A stretch of 64,000 bases of DNA from Pholiota molesta (GCA_014925825.1 JACGCK010000008.1:186001-250000), one strand, 5' to 3'; positions 22,492 through 35,600 are shown, counted from the stretch's first letter. A program made the numbers and translations. The notes: a model not told the origin generated them from the sequence alone.

Positions 22492-22821
22492 TGTGCCAGT
22501 GTAAAGAAAGGATAAGGAGCCCTGTCGAATTTCCCCGTTCAGTACGTGTCTCCGCAAGTCTATGGGTGGATTATGGTGCAATTAACGGAGTAGGAAATAT
22601 GTGGCAGCATGAGTTGGCCATGAGCCGTAGATAAAGTGCTTGTGGACAGAAACACGAGTCCGTCGAAACTGAAAGGGGTGCGCTGACCTAATTCCTCACC
22701 GGACCGGTTGCAACGGCATCCTAAAATAACATTCAACTTTTGTTCAACTTGGCCTCTTACCAGAGCTTTCGTTTCTACGCTATCGGTCTACGTCAAGGCT
22801 TGGATCAAGGCGCATATCGTC
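22492..22821. other. intergenic region
   Basis: 330 bp between the 5-phosphatase start and the FunK1 relic. No gene supported; probably the 5-phosphatase promoter. Confidence 0.4.
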
Positions 22822-24761
22822 ATGGCACAGGAGCTACCCGATAAGTGGACTGGGCCTATGCCTTTGAACCTTTTCTGTGAAATATTCATGGCTACCCCTC
22901 TTGAAACATTGGCCAGCATACCCGATGTTCAAGCAAGCCATTTGGGCGATGGGTACGACTCTTTTGTGAGTTTTTGCATCCCACTTTGAGAACCCCAGGT
23001 TCCTAACCTATGCCACAGTTTACGTTAGTCAAAATGCTCCTGCCTGATTTTCGGCTGGTTGATATGGACCCAGAAAAGATCCAACCCAACATCTTTGTCT
23101 ACAAACATGATACTCACCTGGAAAGTAATCTGACACCATTCAACAATCTAGAATTCCTATAATATTGCAGTCTGCTACTTGGTCCACCTCCCTACCTTCT
23201 GACTCTTCGGGTGCCGAGCATGAAGCTGTTGGCAAATTGACGCTGAAAGCTGTGGACGAATAGAAACTTGCTTTACTGAGATGGTCAATCGACATCGTAC
23301 ACACTCCTTTCTTATCTTTTTTGAGGACCATGTCGTGCGATTCTTTATGAACAAAGGAACGGGACAGTCTTTAGCGCTCCATTCATTTTCGCACCAACCC
23401 ACAGCCCCTGCTCGAGTTTCTCTGGCGCTTTAGCAACATGACTGACTCCGAACTTCGAGGCCATGATCCAACTGTTCGCCTAGCAACTGGTACTACAGCG
23501 GATGCAGATGCGTTCAGTGAAGCACTTTATGTTATCGACCCTTTTGTCGTATTAAGGGCGCCTGAACAGGCTAACGATGGGAAGCCTCATCGTGAAGTAA
23601 GGCTTGGGGATCGTTTGCGCCCCTCGGTCTCTTCATGGCAGGGCAACTCGTGTAATGTCCGTTTATGACTTGGCCACTAAAACACTGGCTCTTTGAAGGA
23701 TATGTGGCGCTCCATTGAGGATGACAAGGAGAGCGAAGTTGGTACCTGAGAGCATTTCAGAGGGCTCAAGCCGAAATATACCAAATCTCATTTGTGGTAG
23801 CGATATTCCAGGCCAGACAATCAGTCTGCATCAATACAGAAGTGCAAGCCGGATTGATTCCGGACCCGATGATTTGGAAGAACTCCAAGACGCTATACCC
23901 TTTTCTTGACAGAAGCAACTGCAGTTCCTCTGCACAAATTTACATCTTCAAAGCAGATGTTCGGGCCATTGCAGATGCATTCGTCGGTAAGTCGTTGAAG
24001 ACCTGCTTCATTTCTGTGTTCTGATACCTAGTTTATACACTTTAGCTCACGAAGACGCATATGTAAATTTGGGCTTTATTCACCGAGATATCAGCATCAA
24101 CACCATAGCAATTTCGAAAGACGGGGGCGGCATTCTTTACGATTGGGATATGGCTCTACCCACAAATCGACCGTCAACAATTATAAGACAATTTCCGCAA
24201 CATACCGTGAGCTCTATAGTGAAATACATAGTAGTATGTCTAGTTAATGTACCGCATTCTCAAGGGAACATGGACATTTATGTCAATAAAGCTTGTTGGG
24301 AATCCTAGCGCCGCCTTCATTCACTCGAAGATGACCTCGAATCATTCTGTTACGTTCTACTCTATACAGCTCTTCGATATCTTCCTCACAACAAGCTCGA
24401 TCAGCTGTCAATGATTATGCGACGAGTATTTGAGCGCTACTTCTTCGATAGGGACGGAAAAGCCTATGGGGGCGACGGCAAAGTGAACATCTTGGCCATA
24501 ATCCCTGAAGATACATATTTTACCAACAATCCGGCAATGTCTTCTCTTTCTAAGGCCATCCTGGGTATCCTCGTCCATGTCATCGTATGGAACCTATCCA
24601 TGGCTATGAAGTCTAAATCTGGATCCACTTTTCCGAACCCATTCACGACACACACTAATCTTGGCGAAATATTCAAGGCTCATCTCCGACGAAATGACTG
24701 GCCAGAGGAAGACGTTGCCGCTATAGTTCGCTATGATGCTGCAGAGTCTTCTGGGGCATGA
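22822..24761 (+). pseudogene. decayed FunK1-type fungal protein kinase
   Basis: Pieces of a basidiomycete FunK1 kinase occur in order but in shifting frames with stops. An N-terminal piece (LPDFRLVDMDPEKIQPNIFV) is followed by THSFLIFFEDHVVRF, then GHDPTVRLATGTTADADAFS, a central region (23700-23950) with IPGQ, the catalytic loop GFIHRDISIN with DWDMAL in place of the usual DWDLS, and DDLESFCYVLLYTALRYLPH with NKLDQLSMIMRRVF near the end. At least four breaks (around 23160, 23440, 23670-23760 and 24240-24310) and stop codons separate them. HRD and DWD are kept, so decay is recent or some breaks are sequence errors. FunK1 genes are multicopy and often decay. Confidence 0.75.
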
Positions 24762-25876
24762 TGGTATCCAATGTATCAGAATGTTGTACCCGAAAAGAAA
24801 AACAACAGACATGAAAGTTCCGAAGAACTTTTATTAGGTGTAGACGTGGTCATGCATCATGTCTACATTAGCCCTCAACTCAATTTATTTTGAAAGCCTG
24901 GCCGCTCAGACTGTTTCGCAGACTACTAGTATTTCATGATCTTTGGGGTAGAACTTGAATCAACTTCACATCCAAAGGAGGAGCTGCTTAACGACGAGTC
25001 GAGTTGCATTATTTTTTATGCAAAGAAAATAGTGCAGACAATAAAATCTATTCGACAAAAGCGCATCTATGTATGTAGTAGCTGAATGAAGCGGAGACCC
25101 CTGCGGAATGTTGTATGTGCTATTGGAACAGGCAGAGGTGCCACTGACTGTGGATGGGGTTTTGGATGTAAAGTTGGATCTAAGTATGGCAAACAATTAT
25201 GGCTGCAAGTCTGTAACATATTCAAGTATCGATGTCATGGTTTATTCAGTCTGTTTAGACACTCGAGCACCAGAAGACATGGTACATGATAAATGTACTA
25301 AACCTATCCGAACCTCCTGAAGGCCGCTGATAAGTATTACCAGTGACTAATGCCTTCTGAACCATTTTGCTCGCCATAAACTATACTCAACACCTGGGCC
25401 TGAATAGTAGTACCACGGCACTCGAGATGGAGCATTTGCAAGTAAGGTATATTAATTGCATGCATCAAACAAGAAAAAATCGATAGCGAGTCAAACAACA
25501 ATAGGAATACACACACAGCATCTGTAGGCCGAGTCAGGTAGTAGTAACAACATCGATACGGAGATAGAGCACAGAAATAGGAGATCGATCATTGGAGAGA
25601 GACGAGAGATGATGGGAGGACAGGAAGGGGTGTGAGGGAGGAAGGAAAAAGATATTCTGATCCAGAGAGGCAAACAGCCGTGAAATAAGATATAAACCAG
25701 AAATGGATGGGAGATTAGGGTGCTGGGGATCGTAAAACTAGTGGGGAAAAAATAAATGAAGCGAGTCAGGACAAGCACAGGATAGGTACCATTCGAATCA
25801 CAACGAAGAGAAAACAAAAGGGCAGAAAAAAAAGAATACCAAAGGGAAAATAAAACAAGCCGATCAGAACCGAACA
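24762..25876. other. intergenic region, AT-rich then purine-rich
   Basis: 1.1 kb between the FunK1 relic and the ARID gene. The right half (25490-25860) is purine-rich on the plus strand, like the long 3' UTR of the minus-strand gene. No supported frame. Confidence 0.45.
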
Positions 25877-28035
25877 CTATGAGTTGAAAATCGCCCATGG
25901 TTGGTCTTGCGACGCCATTGGACTATCCCACTTCCACTCGTTCGTCTGGTAATATGACGCCTCTCCGCCGTCAATGTCCTTCCACGACCCCAGCCTCAGC
26001 ATCTCTGCTGTCGCCGCCGCTGCCGCCTCTTCCGTCTTGATCTCCGCCGAAAGCCCTGTTGATGCCGACGCCAGGGTATGATGCGCCGATGCCTCCGCCT
26101 CATGGTTCGACTCCGGGCTCGGGTTCGTCGACGACGACGAAACCAGATCCGGTGTGGGCGCTTTGGAGCCTTCCTCGTCCTCGAGCGTACCGAACGAGAA
26201 GTCGAAGAACTGGTCGAACGCATCCGTCAACGGGTCCGCCATAGGCGACTGCTCCTTCACGCCCATGCTGCTCGACTCTCCGCCGCCGCCAACAAACGCC
26301 ATGCCACCTAAGCCGTCCATGGCGGCACTGGGCACCGAGCCATACCCCTTCAAGATCTGCTCGAGCGTCTCCGAGATATCCGACGTCAGCGACGTCTGCG
26401 TGTCGCCCTCCGCCGCCATCTTGATGAGCTCCGTCATCTGCTCGAGGAACTGGCTCGCGTCCTCCTCCGTCTTGATATTCTCCACGGCCTCCTGCTTCCG
26501 GCGCGTCTCCTCGCTCGGGGGCTCTCCCACTCCGTCTTCGCCCGTTCGGCGGCGACGGCTCGTCGCCACGCCCGGCCCGCTCGGCGTGCCGATGCTGTCG
26601 CCGAAAAGCGTCGCCGAATCATCCTCGCGCTGGCGCTTCACGCTCACCGTGCTCGTCGACGCCGTGGGTGGCCCTGGTCGACGCAGAGGTGACGCGGACG
26701 CCGCTGCGGACACCGGAGCCACCGCCTTCGACACGCGCCGCGCCTTCGTCGGGGCCTTCGGCTTAGGGGAGCACGTGTCTTGGGTGATTTGGCGGAAGCT
26801 GGCGGCGAAGAGGCGGTAGCAGTGGGCGTGGGCGCATTTGTCGCGGCCGGCGTCGAACCTGCATCGCCGCCGGCGAGGGCGTAGATACAGCGCCGTTTGC
26901 TTTTCTTTTGATGGTGGAGGTTGGAGGGAGACGGGGGGTGGGCGAAGGCCGCCATTGAAGTTCTGTTGTTGCTGCTGCTGTTGCTGTTGTAGCTGTGCTG
27001 TTGCTGTGAGGCGAAGGTCCGCCGACATTAGGTTGGTGGGAAAGCGAGGGGCGGAGCTGTGTTATCATCTGTCAGTGATAGTCGTTCGTCACATCAATCA
27101 GCAGGCTTACCATCTGCTGTTGCGCTTGCTGGTGCAGCTGCTGTTGCGGAGGCTGTTGCTGCAACTGATGCTGCTGCTGCAATTGTTGCTGTTGTGCTGC
27201 TGCATCTGCATCTGCTGCTGCGCTTGCTGCTGCTGCTGATGCATCTGTTGTTGCTGATGCTGCTGTTGTTGCTGCTGCTGCGCCAGCTGGTGCTGCTGAA
27301 ATTGCTGCTGCATCAACGGAGTCATCTGTTGCTGCTGTTGGCGCCGACGCATGTCCATCAGCTGCGTCTGGAACAGTTCTATAATCTGGCTTGTATCCAT
27401 AGCTATTTTCTTCAGCGCCTCGAGCGTGAGGATGTACCGCGGGCTCGATGACCCCGACAACATCCCGCGCTGCGCCTGCACAGCACATATCTATCCATAT
27501 CCACAACATCAGCATCTGATGACGACCGTACGATAGGAAATAAGGCTTACATGACTTATCAGCCGCTTCATATGCTCCTCGGCCTTGTGCTGCGAGAACA
27601 CGACGTACACGAGCGGCAGCTTCTGGTCTGCGTCCGAGATCAGACGGAAGGCAGTCTCTAGCATGTTATTGTAATCCAGCCTCTGGTCCGCAGGCACATC
27701 AACGTTTGCCGGAGGTTCTTTGGACGTAAGGAAATACGAAAACACGAAGAAAAGACGGATACAAGGAGCGTCAGCACCTTGACCAGAGGAAGCAAAGCAC
27801 TACTTACCTTGCTGCTGGTACTCCTGCTTAGTCTTGCGAATGTACTGGTCCGCCACGGTAAAAGCGGGGTTGTTGCGGTTCATTTGCATAGGCGCCATAT
27901 TCTGCATGTCCGACATTCTCGGGCGTCCTGCAAGGCTGGCGGCCATCGATTGCGGTGCGCCTTGCTGCGACATGTGCTGCTGCTGCGGTTGGAGCTGTCC
28001 ACTAGGACCTTGCTGAGGCTGCTGCTGTTGTTGCT

Positions 28036-28067
<32 letters not shown>

Positions 28068-30646
28068 TGCTGTGCCGCTGCCGCCTGCTGCTGTTGCGCC
28101 TGGTGGTGCTGGAGTTGCTGCTGCCGAAGTTGCTGCTGCTGCTGCTGGAACAAGAGCTGGCGCGCAGCAAGGGACGCCGGATCCTGCCCCGCAGGCCCTC
28201 CCATTCCCTGGGTCATAACAGGCGGGCGCAACCCACCGCCACCGACCATCCCGCCATCCTGTGGCCCACCCACACCACCCGCACCCGGCACCATGCCCTG
28301 CCCAGCGGTCGCCTTGTTCATCGCCGCATTCGCCTTCGCCTCGATAGACGAGCGCTGCAGCGTCGCGCGGTGCTGCTCGACGAACTGGATCGTCTTCTCG
28401 TCCACGCCCCGCGCGCTCAGCTCCGCGATCGAAAGGTGCGCCATCTGCACGAGATTCGTGAACCCGACCGCGACGCCGCGCCCCGCCGCCGCCTGCTGCA
28501 TCATCAGCGCGGTGTGCGCCTGCGCCTTCCGGTCCGACACCTGCCCGCGTACCAGTTGTCGAACGACAGCAGGTACGTCTTGTACATGTGCTGCAGCGAC
28601 TGCGCGACGCCCGGGCCCGATGTCGCCGGCTCCGTGTCCGAGGCGGGGAACTGGATGAAGCCCAGGCGCCCGCCGATGACCGACCACAGGTCCTTCTGGT
28701 CCACGTTCTGCATGCCGCCTTCCTTGATGATCTCGCAGTGCAGGTGGTACAGGTCCACCGGCCGATTGTCGATCGCGATGATGCGCGGATCAATCTTGAG
28801 CGAGCGCTTCATACAGAAGCTCTTGAACGCCCCCTCGAACCGTGGTTTGTCTAGGGGCGTCAGGCCCAGCATGCTCACACCAAAGTTGGACACCATACCG
28901 CCCGACTGCGCGGACATCGCGCCGCCCGGCGTCTGCTGCGAGGGACCGGCGAGCGATGGCTGTGGCGTATTGGAAAAGGGGAACGGCGGAGGGGCAGCAG
29001 CTGTTTGGAGGTTGAACGGACTTGGCGTCTGCTGAGAAGCAGGCTGGCCGAGCGGCGTAGGGCCCATACGGGGAGGAACGAGGCCGAGGTGGTTCGCCTG
29101 AGAATGGGTTTGCGATATGGAAGGGTAGTCTGTATTGGGTTGGTTTGTAGTTGATTAGGCGCTTGATTTAGCAGTTGGCCCGCCTGATTACGGGCAGCGT
29201 CGAACGCCTGCTGCGCCGGATTGGCCCAAGGGGACGTCTGCATAGGGCCTGGACCGGGACCGCCGCCCGGCGGACGAGCATTAGCAGCAGCAATATGTTG
29301 CTGCTGTGATTTTCTAAATAACAAACACCATCAGTACATCGTATACAGAGACTGGCCATAGTAGTACGCACTGGTAATTTGCGAACAGCGCCATGTGCTT
29401 TTGCAGGTATTCTCGTCTGTTGACATTCGACATCTGGACCTCCTTGACCTTTTGCATGGCATCGCCTTCGGACGCCGTGCCTCGGACGCTGTTGAGGGCC
29501 TGGGATGCTGCTGCAAACTCTCGGTCGCCTTGCTCGATCTGGCCGCGCAGCAAGCCGATGCGAGTGGTGAGCTCCTGCATGTTGACCACAGGTCTCTGCT
29601 GGACATTCGGTTGTGGTGGGCGGGCAGTTTGAGGAAGATTAGGGACCTGTTGCGGGATGGCGGTGGGATGAGGAGATGGGCGTCGGATGGCCTCGTTGGA
29701 CATTCCGGGGGAGAAAATATCGGGTGGCGATGAATGTGCCATGCTGGGCGATTGGAATTGCGACTGCGGTTGCTGCTGCTGCTGCTGAGCGCTTGCTGTT
29801 GCTGTTGCTCTCGCTCGCGCATCTGATTGATCTGCTGCTGCTGGAGTTGTTGGTGTTGGGCAAATTTGACTGCTCCGTTCTGTGGTTGCTGGTTCTGTGC
29901 GGCATTCATCAAAGCCAGTTGCCTTTGGAGAACATCGGCGTTGCGGGAGGGCGCCTGGTTCATGGCCATGTTGTTGAAGCCGGGCATATGGGCGGATTGG
30001 GGATGATTGGCGGCGGGATCGTGGAAAGGTTGCTGCTGGGAAGGGCCAGGATGCATGGGGCCGGCGCCTGGCATCTGCGAGATGCCTGACTGGAGGCCAA
30101 ATGCTTGCTGGTGCTGCTGGGCCTGCTGCTGGGCACGGCGCTTCATGATCTCGGCAAACTAAAATGAATAGAAAAAGTAAGCAAAAAGAGGGCGATGAAG
30201 GAGAACAAGGGACGGAGGACGGGGTGGGAGGGTGGGAGGACTGGGGTGGGGAAGCGGAGACAGCGGGGCTCCCACGGATGGGTCGGGGGGTGGAACGCGG
30301 GCAGGGTGTGCAGGACGACGAGATGAGATGGGAAGAGGGAAAAGACTTGCCTGGCAGGGTTGGTGATATCTGCGCCGGGTTGAGGGCGGAACTGCTGCTG
30401 GAACTGGGCCATCTGCTGCCAGGCGCGGGCCTGGGCCTGGTCGTGCGATGGGGGCTGGGGGAGGGCGGCGTGCTGGTCCTGCTGCTGCTGCTGTTGCTGC
30501 TGTTGCTGTTGCTGCTGTTGTTGCTGCTGTTGCTGCTGCTGCTGGAGGTGCTGCTGGAGCTGTTGCTGCTGGAGCTGGTGCTGCTGGTGCTGCTGGACGC
30601 CGGAGAAGTTGGGGAGCATGGAGTACTGGGGGAGACGATCTGCCAT
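25877..30646 (-). CDS. ARID-domain, glutamine-rich chromatin-remodelling subunit (SWI1-like)
   Basis: Probable DNA-binding subunit of a SWI/SNF complex. The start MADRLPQYSMLPNFSGVQQH leads into a long polyQ tract. A Met/Gln/Pro-rich region follows (KRRAQQQAQQ, MSNEAIRRPSPHPTAIPQQ), then the ARID: LDKPRFEGAFKSFCMKRSLK, PVDLYHLHCEIIKEGGMQNV, DLWSVIGGRLGFIQFP. Downstream are more polyQ, a conserved block (DQRLDYNNMLETAFRLISDA, LPLVYVVFSQHKAEEHMKRL) and a Ser/Pro-rich acidic tail. Six exons (introns near 30346-30159, 29371-29314, 27807-27718, 27550-27476, 27110-27057). At least six one-base gaps are needed (about 29790, 29110-29160, 28545, 27200, 26870, 26780), several in CAG or G runs. In-frame family sequence on both sides argues for sequence error. 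Confidence 0.78.
27117..27312. repeat. CTG/TTG (polyQ-coding) tract 1
   Basis: Dense CTG, TTG and GCTG triplets, the reverse strand of CAG/CAA glutamine codons in the ARID gene. A frame break falls inside it, as expected of a slippage-prone repeat. Confidence 0.8.
28010..28075. repeat. CTG/TTG (polyQ-coding) tract 2
   Basis: About 22 nearly perfect CTG/TTG triplets encoding polyglutamine of the ARID protein on the minus strand, C-terminal to the ARID. Mixed CAG/CAA codons should limit its instability. Confidence 0.85.
30475..30545. repeat. CTG/TTG (polyQ-coding) tract 3
   Basis: About 23 CTG/TTG triplets close to the start of the ARID gene, coding polyglutamine at roughly residues 35-60. 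The opposite strand gives a long leucine-rich frame that is only a shadow. Confidence 0.85.
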
Positions 30647-31214
30647 GGGGGCAGGGGAGGGGAGGAGGGAGGGAGGGATGGAGGGCGGAGAGGGGTGGTG
30701 GTGGGAGTGAAGCAAGACTCGCAGGCTGTGGCTGACAAGTCGGCATGTTTGCGGGAGTTGACATCCCACCAACATTTCTTCTTTTCCCCCAAACCGCCCT
30801 CCCCCTCCCCCCTCCTCGCACACGTCCCCGCGCATCCCAGCACACGCCCGCCACGCGCCTGCATCGTCGCCGCCGTCGCCACCCCCCCCGTGTCCGCCGT
30901 GCGGCCACTTTCTCACGCCCCACCGCCGATCGCCTCCGGCGTGCCCTGGGCCATTAGACGCCCTGGCTGGCCCAGCGTGCCCCCGGCGCCCACACTGCCC
31001 ACCACCACCCTGCCTCCCCCCCGGTCGTCCCCGGTCCGTCCGCCGTCGCGATCCACCCCCGTGCCAGCGTCTCACCTGCCAGCGCACCCTCACGTCTAAA
31101 CCCGTGCAAATACCGTGCCCGGTCCATGCGCACATACCACAATAGATGTATATTACCTAGTCCACCCCGTGCAATATTATACAGTTCTACAGACGTCCTT
31201 ATTGCCGCCGCCCC
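30647..31214. other. upstream region of the ARID gene
   Basis: 568 bp, GC- and CT-rich, between the ARID start codon and the VTT gene stop. It probably holds the ARID promoter and 5' leader. No gene supported. Confidence 0.45.
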
Positions 31215-32494
31215 CTAGCGGGCAGGCTCTTTGCCAAATATTGAAGGCCCGGCCTCCAGGATCACATCTCCGTCGTCATCCTCCTCCGACGAGCTGTACA
31301 CCGGCTCACTGCCGAATCCCCGCTCCCCTGCCGTCCGTTTCTTCTTCCCGTCTGCCGCGGTCCAGCCGCTAGGATCTCGTCCTCCCTTCTGACCCGTCCA
31401 ACAGCTCTCCCGTCTCCGCCAGCTCCTCCTCCTCCTCCTCACTGACCATCACCCCCTCGCGGCGGAACCAGTACCGCAGGCCCACCGGGATCATCACTCC
31501 GACGACCACCGCTGCGAGCCCAAGAAAGTTGCGCCAACTGATCAGATGAAAATCGTCCGCGCTCGTCATCTGGTCCAGGCCGCCGCCAATCGTCGTGTGG
31601 ATCACGCTCACGCCCATGATGCCCAGCGCCGTGCTGATCCAGAACGGCACGATCCCGATCCCGACGTGTGGGCACACCAAATTCACCACCCAGTGCGGCG
31701 GCAGCGGCGCGATCCGCAATACGATCAGGAAGGAGATCATGTTCTCCTTGTTCGCGCGGATCTTGTTACCCCACTTGTCCAGCACCGCCTTCCACTTGGG
31801 CAAGGTGAGCAGCGCGGGGCCCAGCGCGGCAGAGATCAGGTAGCAAAGCGTGGCCCCCGTGGCGACACAACAGCAGGCGAGCGGCAGGGCCGCGGTACGC
31901 CCCAGACAGCGCCGCCGAGGATCGACAGGTACATGGATCCGGTAGCGAAAAGGCCTGCAGACTGCGATGGCCCGGGTTAGCATAAGCACCATAGACACAG
32001 CCAGCACAGACAGACACACAATAGATAGGTCACGACATAGCATATAAATATGCGGTACGGAAAGATATGCGGTATTTTTTGAGGAGACCGTTGAGCGCCT
32101 GCAGCTGGACGAACGATTTGGGGATACGGAGCAGCGGTCGGTCAGCTCTGGCCGACCGTAACGGCTGTCAGTCACATCAAAGTCAAAGAGCACGGAGCAA
32201 GACGCACTCGTCTAGGGTGGGCAGCGCCAGCCACAACGTGCCTCCAAGGAAGAGGGTGCTGACGGCGAAGATGCAGGCCATCTTGAGGGTCGCATTGAAG
32301 ATGACACGGGCGGAGGAGTGGGTCGGGTTGGGGGAGCGGGGGAATGTGGCACCGTAGTTGGGGGTGGCCGGGGTCAGTAGGGGTGCGGTGTCGCTGGCGT
32401 CGTCGTCGAGAGTGTTGAGGGTGTATATGGAGGTGTTGCTGGGGCCGGGTTCGTCGCGGACCAGGGAGAGCGCGGGGGGCTTGTGGACGTTCAT
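31215..32494 (-). CDS. VTT (SNARE-associated/Tvp38-TMEM41-type) membrane protein
   Basis: Multi-pass membrane protein of the VTT/DedA superfamily, whose members act as lipid scramblases or in Golgi traffic. Start MNVHKPPALSLVRDEPGPSN, a polar N-terminus, membrane helix MACIFAVSTLFLGGTLWLAL, then ADRPLLRIPKSFVQLQALNG, LQAFSLPGSMYLSILGGAVW, the VTT core with LRIAPLPPHWVVNLVCPHVG, and a last helix before an acidic tail. Intron 1 ends at CGGCCAG, which keeps the family sequence. Two one-base gaps lie at about 31940 and 31890, both in G/C runs. A further change of frame near 31385 is needed if the acidic tail SEPVYSSSEEDDDGDVILEA (to 31215) belongs to it; otherwise the protein stops at 31369. Confidence 0.78.
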
Positions 32495-32635
32495 TTTGGA
32501 GAGCCGCAGAGGCGCAGCAGGGGGGACATAGCAGCCATAAATAAATAGATAATTAATTAAATTTGAGTGACAAATACAGCCAAACGAGGCGGAAAAGAGG
32601 AGCTCGTCGGCCAGGACGACGATTAGAAGGCATCG
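32495..32635. promoter_or_regulatory. divergent promoter region, VTT gene / Zn2Cys6 regulator
   Basis: 141 bp between start codons, containing an AT-rich core (TAAATAAATAGATAATTAATTAA) at about 32536-32560 that could hold a TATA-like element for either side. Confidence 0.5.
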
Positions 32636-35600
32636 ATGCTGCAGAACCAGCTCAACCCACAGAACAACATCCCCCCGCCCTCGTCCCTGCAATCCGCCCT
32701 GCAGATGGACCCGAACCAGCACCTGCAGCTCCAGCAGCAGCAGCAGCAGCAACAACAACAACAGCAACAGGCGCAGCAACAGACATCGGCGCCGCCGACG
32801 CAGGGATCGGCGAAGCGGCGGAAGCGGGCAGAGGGGAACGACGAGGAAGGTGGGACCGCAAGCGAGCCGCGGCGGCTGCGGCGGTCGCACGAAGCGTGTG
32901 CTCGGTGCAGGAGCAAGAAAATCAAGGCAAGTCCCGTCGGTCTCGCCCGACGGCAATTGCCAGCAGAGACACTGTGCTAACCGCCCCCAGTGCGACTCCA
33001 AGCACCCCCGCTGCACAGCATGCGCAACAGCCGGCACCGCCTGCAACCAGGAGGACCGCCACCGCCGCACCTCACCCCCCGCGGCTACACAGAGCGCCTC
33101 GAGCTCCAGGTCGCACAGTGCGAGGCCCTCCTCAAGCGCCACTACCCCGGCTTCTCCCTCGATGCCCTCGATGAGATCCTCGCCTCCGAGGGCATCGACC
33201 AGGCCGCACTCAGCCCCGCCTCCCCCGCCGCCTTCAACATCGACCCCAACCGCCCTTCCGCCCCGACCACCCCCACCGGCGGGCCAGCAGCACAAGGGGC
33301 CCCCCTACGGTCCCATGTATGGCCCCGGCCCCCATCCCCTCATGCATCCCCCGTACGGCCCCATCCTATGATGCCCTACGGCGCTGGCCCCCCGTACCCG
33401 CACATGATGCCCCCGGGCCCCCGGGGCCTACAACCACATGCACCCTGTCTTCCCTGGCGCCCCGTACCCGCCGCCTGTCATGCACCAGCACCCCCCGCCG
33501 CCTGGCCCCGAGCAACAGGGCCCGCCCCAGCAGCAGCAGCAGCAACAGCCGCAGCAACAGCAACTGCCCCCCCAGCAACCACAGGCAACACCGACACCTG
33601 TCTCACCCTCCCTCGTCCGCGCCGCTGCCGCATCCAAGGGCGTCGATCCCAATGGCCACGACATGTCCAGCGCCCAGGCCCTCGCAAAGAACTTCGGCGT
33701 CTCTGACATCATTACCTCCGGCATCAAACTCGATTCCGGCAATGAAGCGCTTCCCATCGACCCCAACGCCCTGCCCAAGCTCCAGATCCACGGCCCTCGC
33801 GAGCCCAAGCAGTGGATCTCCATCTCTGTCCGTCGCGGAAGCGGGGACATGTCCAACACCCTCTCGCTCTACGGGCCGATCTCGAAAGCCCCCCAGGTCG
33901 ACATCTGGCTCCCCAAGGATCGCCACTTTGCGCACCAGATCGTCGAAGTCTATTTCGCCCGGCTCAACATCCACCGCCCGGTGTTCGCGCGCAAGGAGTT
34001 TGACAAGATCCTCAATGACCTCTACGAGGGACGACCCCGATCTACGACCCAGGCACTTGTGCAGCTTCTACCTGATTTTGGCGCTTGGCACCCTGAGCGA
34101 GCTTAATCATCGCGCGGCGACCCAATTATCAGATAAGGATGGCATCTGGGCTCGGCTGTCGCCAAGAAGCTCATGCCCCCCGATTGGCCCTCGCACGACG
34201 AATTTTTCGAGCGTGCGCTCGTCGTCAAACCGGACTTGCTCGTCTCGATCACGAGCTTGCAGGCACTCATCCTGCTCCACTGGTATCTTTACATCGAGGT
34301 ATTTCCGTGTTATTTTCCCCTGACCATACGTCTATTGACCCAACATTGCCACCACAGCGTCAAGGCCGCACGCTTTGGCGCCTCGTCGGCACCCTCGTCC
34401 GGCTCTCCATCGAGCTCGGGCTACACCACGACCCCACGATCCAGGTCGCCGCAGACGAGAAGACGCCCGTATTCACCGAGGAGGAGGCGCAGCTGCGCAT
34501 CCGCCTCTGGGCCATCGTGCTCGTGCACGACCGCGGCACGTCCATCCTGCTCGGCCGCCCCCTCGCGGTCGCGCCGTCGGACTCGAACACGCCGCAGCCC
34601 AACCGCACGAAGAACAAGCACCTCGCGGAGTTCTCGGAGCACTTTGAGCACTCGCACCCCGTTGCGGAGATCCAGGCGGACATCGTCAACGCGCTGTATG
34701 CCCCGACGCGCCAGGCTGGCGATACGATCATGCGCAACGCCAATCGGATTATCAAGCGCATGGTCGAATTCCGCGACCATCGATTGCCGGAGAAGTATAG
34801 GAACTACTTCACGGGCACGCAGGCGTGGGACCTTGAGAAGAGGCAGAAACTTGTCAAGGAGATAACCGAGGACGAGGGCCTGACTTTGCTGAAGATCGGT
34901 ATTGCGCGCATCCTCTTGCTGCGCGCACTATTCAGCTCCAAGGGGCTCACCTATACTCAAAAACACAAGGCCCTCATCGACGGTATGTACACCGGTTCTC
35001 TTACTGGCACAACAAGCTAACTTTCTCCGTAGCGATCATCACCTCGCACAACATGATCATCGTGCATAGCCAGCTCATCCGCTTCCCAGACATCGCCTTC
35101 TTCACTTCGCCCATCCCGTTGCACATCGCGGCGATGGTCATCCTCTATGGACACATCTCCCGCGTCGACTGTCTCCCGGCACCCGTCGCGCTCGAGGACG
35201 TCTGGCTCGCGCTCGACATGATCCCGCGCTTCCGCTGGCGCTGGGAGCGCAAAGACGCGAACGGCGGCCATCCGCTCATCTCGAAGCTCGTCGAGACCAT
35301 CATGCGCGTGAACCTGCACACCATCACGCCGTCGAACAAGCAGTCCGTGCTCTACTGCGAGACCGACTGGGAGGAGGCCACGTCGCCCGCGTCCACGTCC
35401 ACGCTCAGCACGCCCATCATGGCGTCGCCGCACAGCGCGTACCCCGGCAACGGCAACGGCGACGGCGCGCATGCTGGCGCCGCGTACGCGCGCGCGCACA
35501 ACGGCGCCGGCGGCGGGATGAACCGCTCGGCGAGCGGCGGGTCGACGCCGCCCGACCGCCTCGCGGACATGCCGCAGGGCTTGCTGTACCCGTTCTACCC

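Noticed and set aside
27779..29035. Long leucine-rich plus-strand frame (418 codons)
   Set aside because: It is the antisense of the polyQ and ARID-coding sequence; CTG/TTG runs create leucine strings without stops.
30164..31099. Plus-strand frame of 311 codons with a leucine run
   Set aside because: Antisense shadow of the ARID gene's first exon, first intron and upstream region; no family resemblance.
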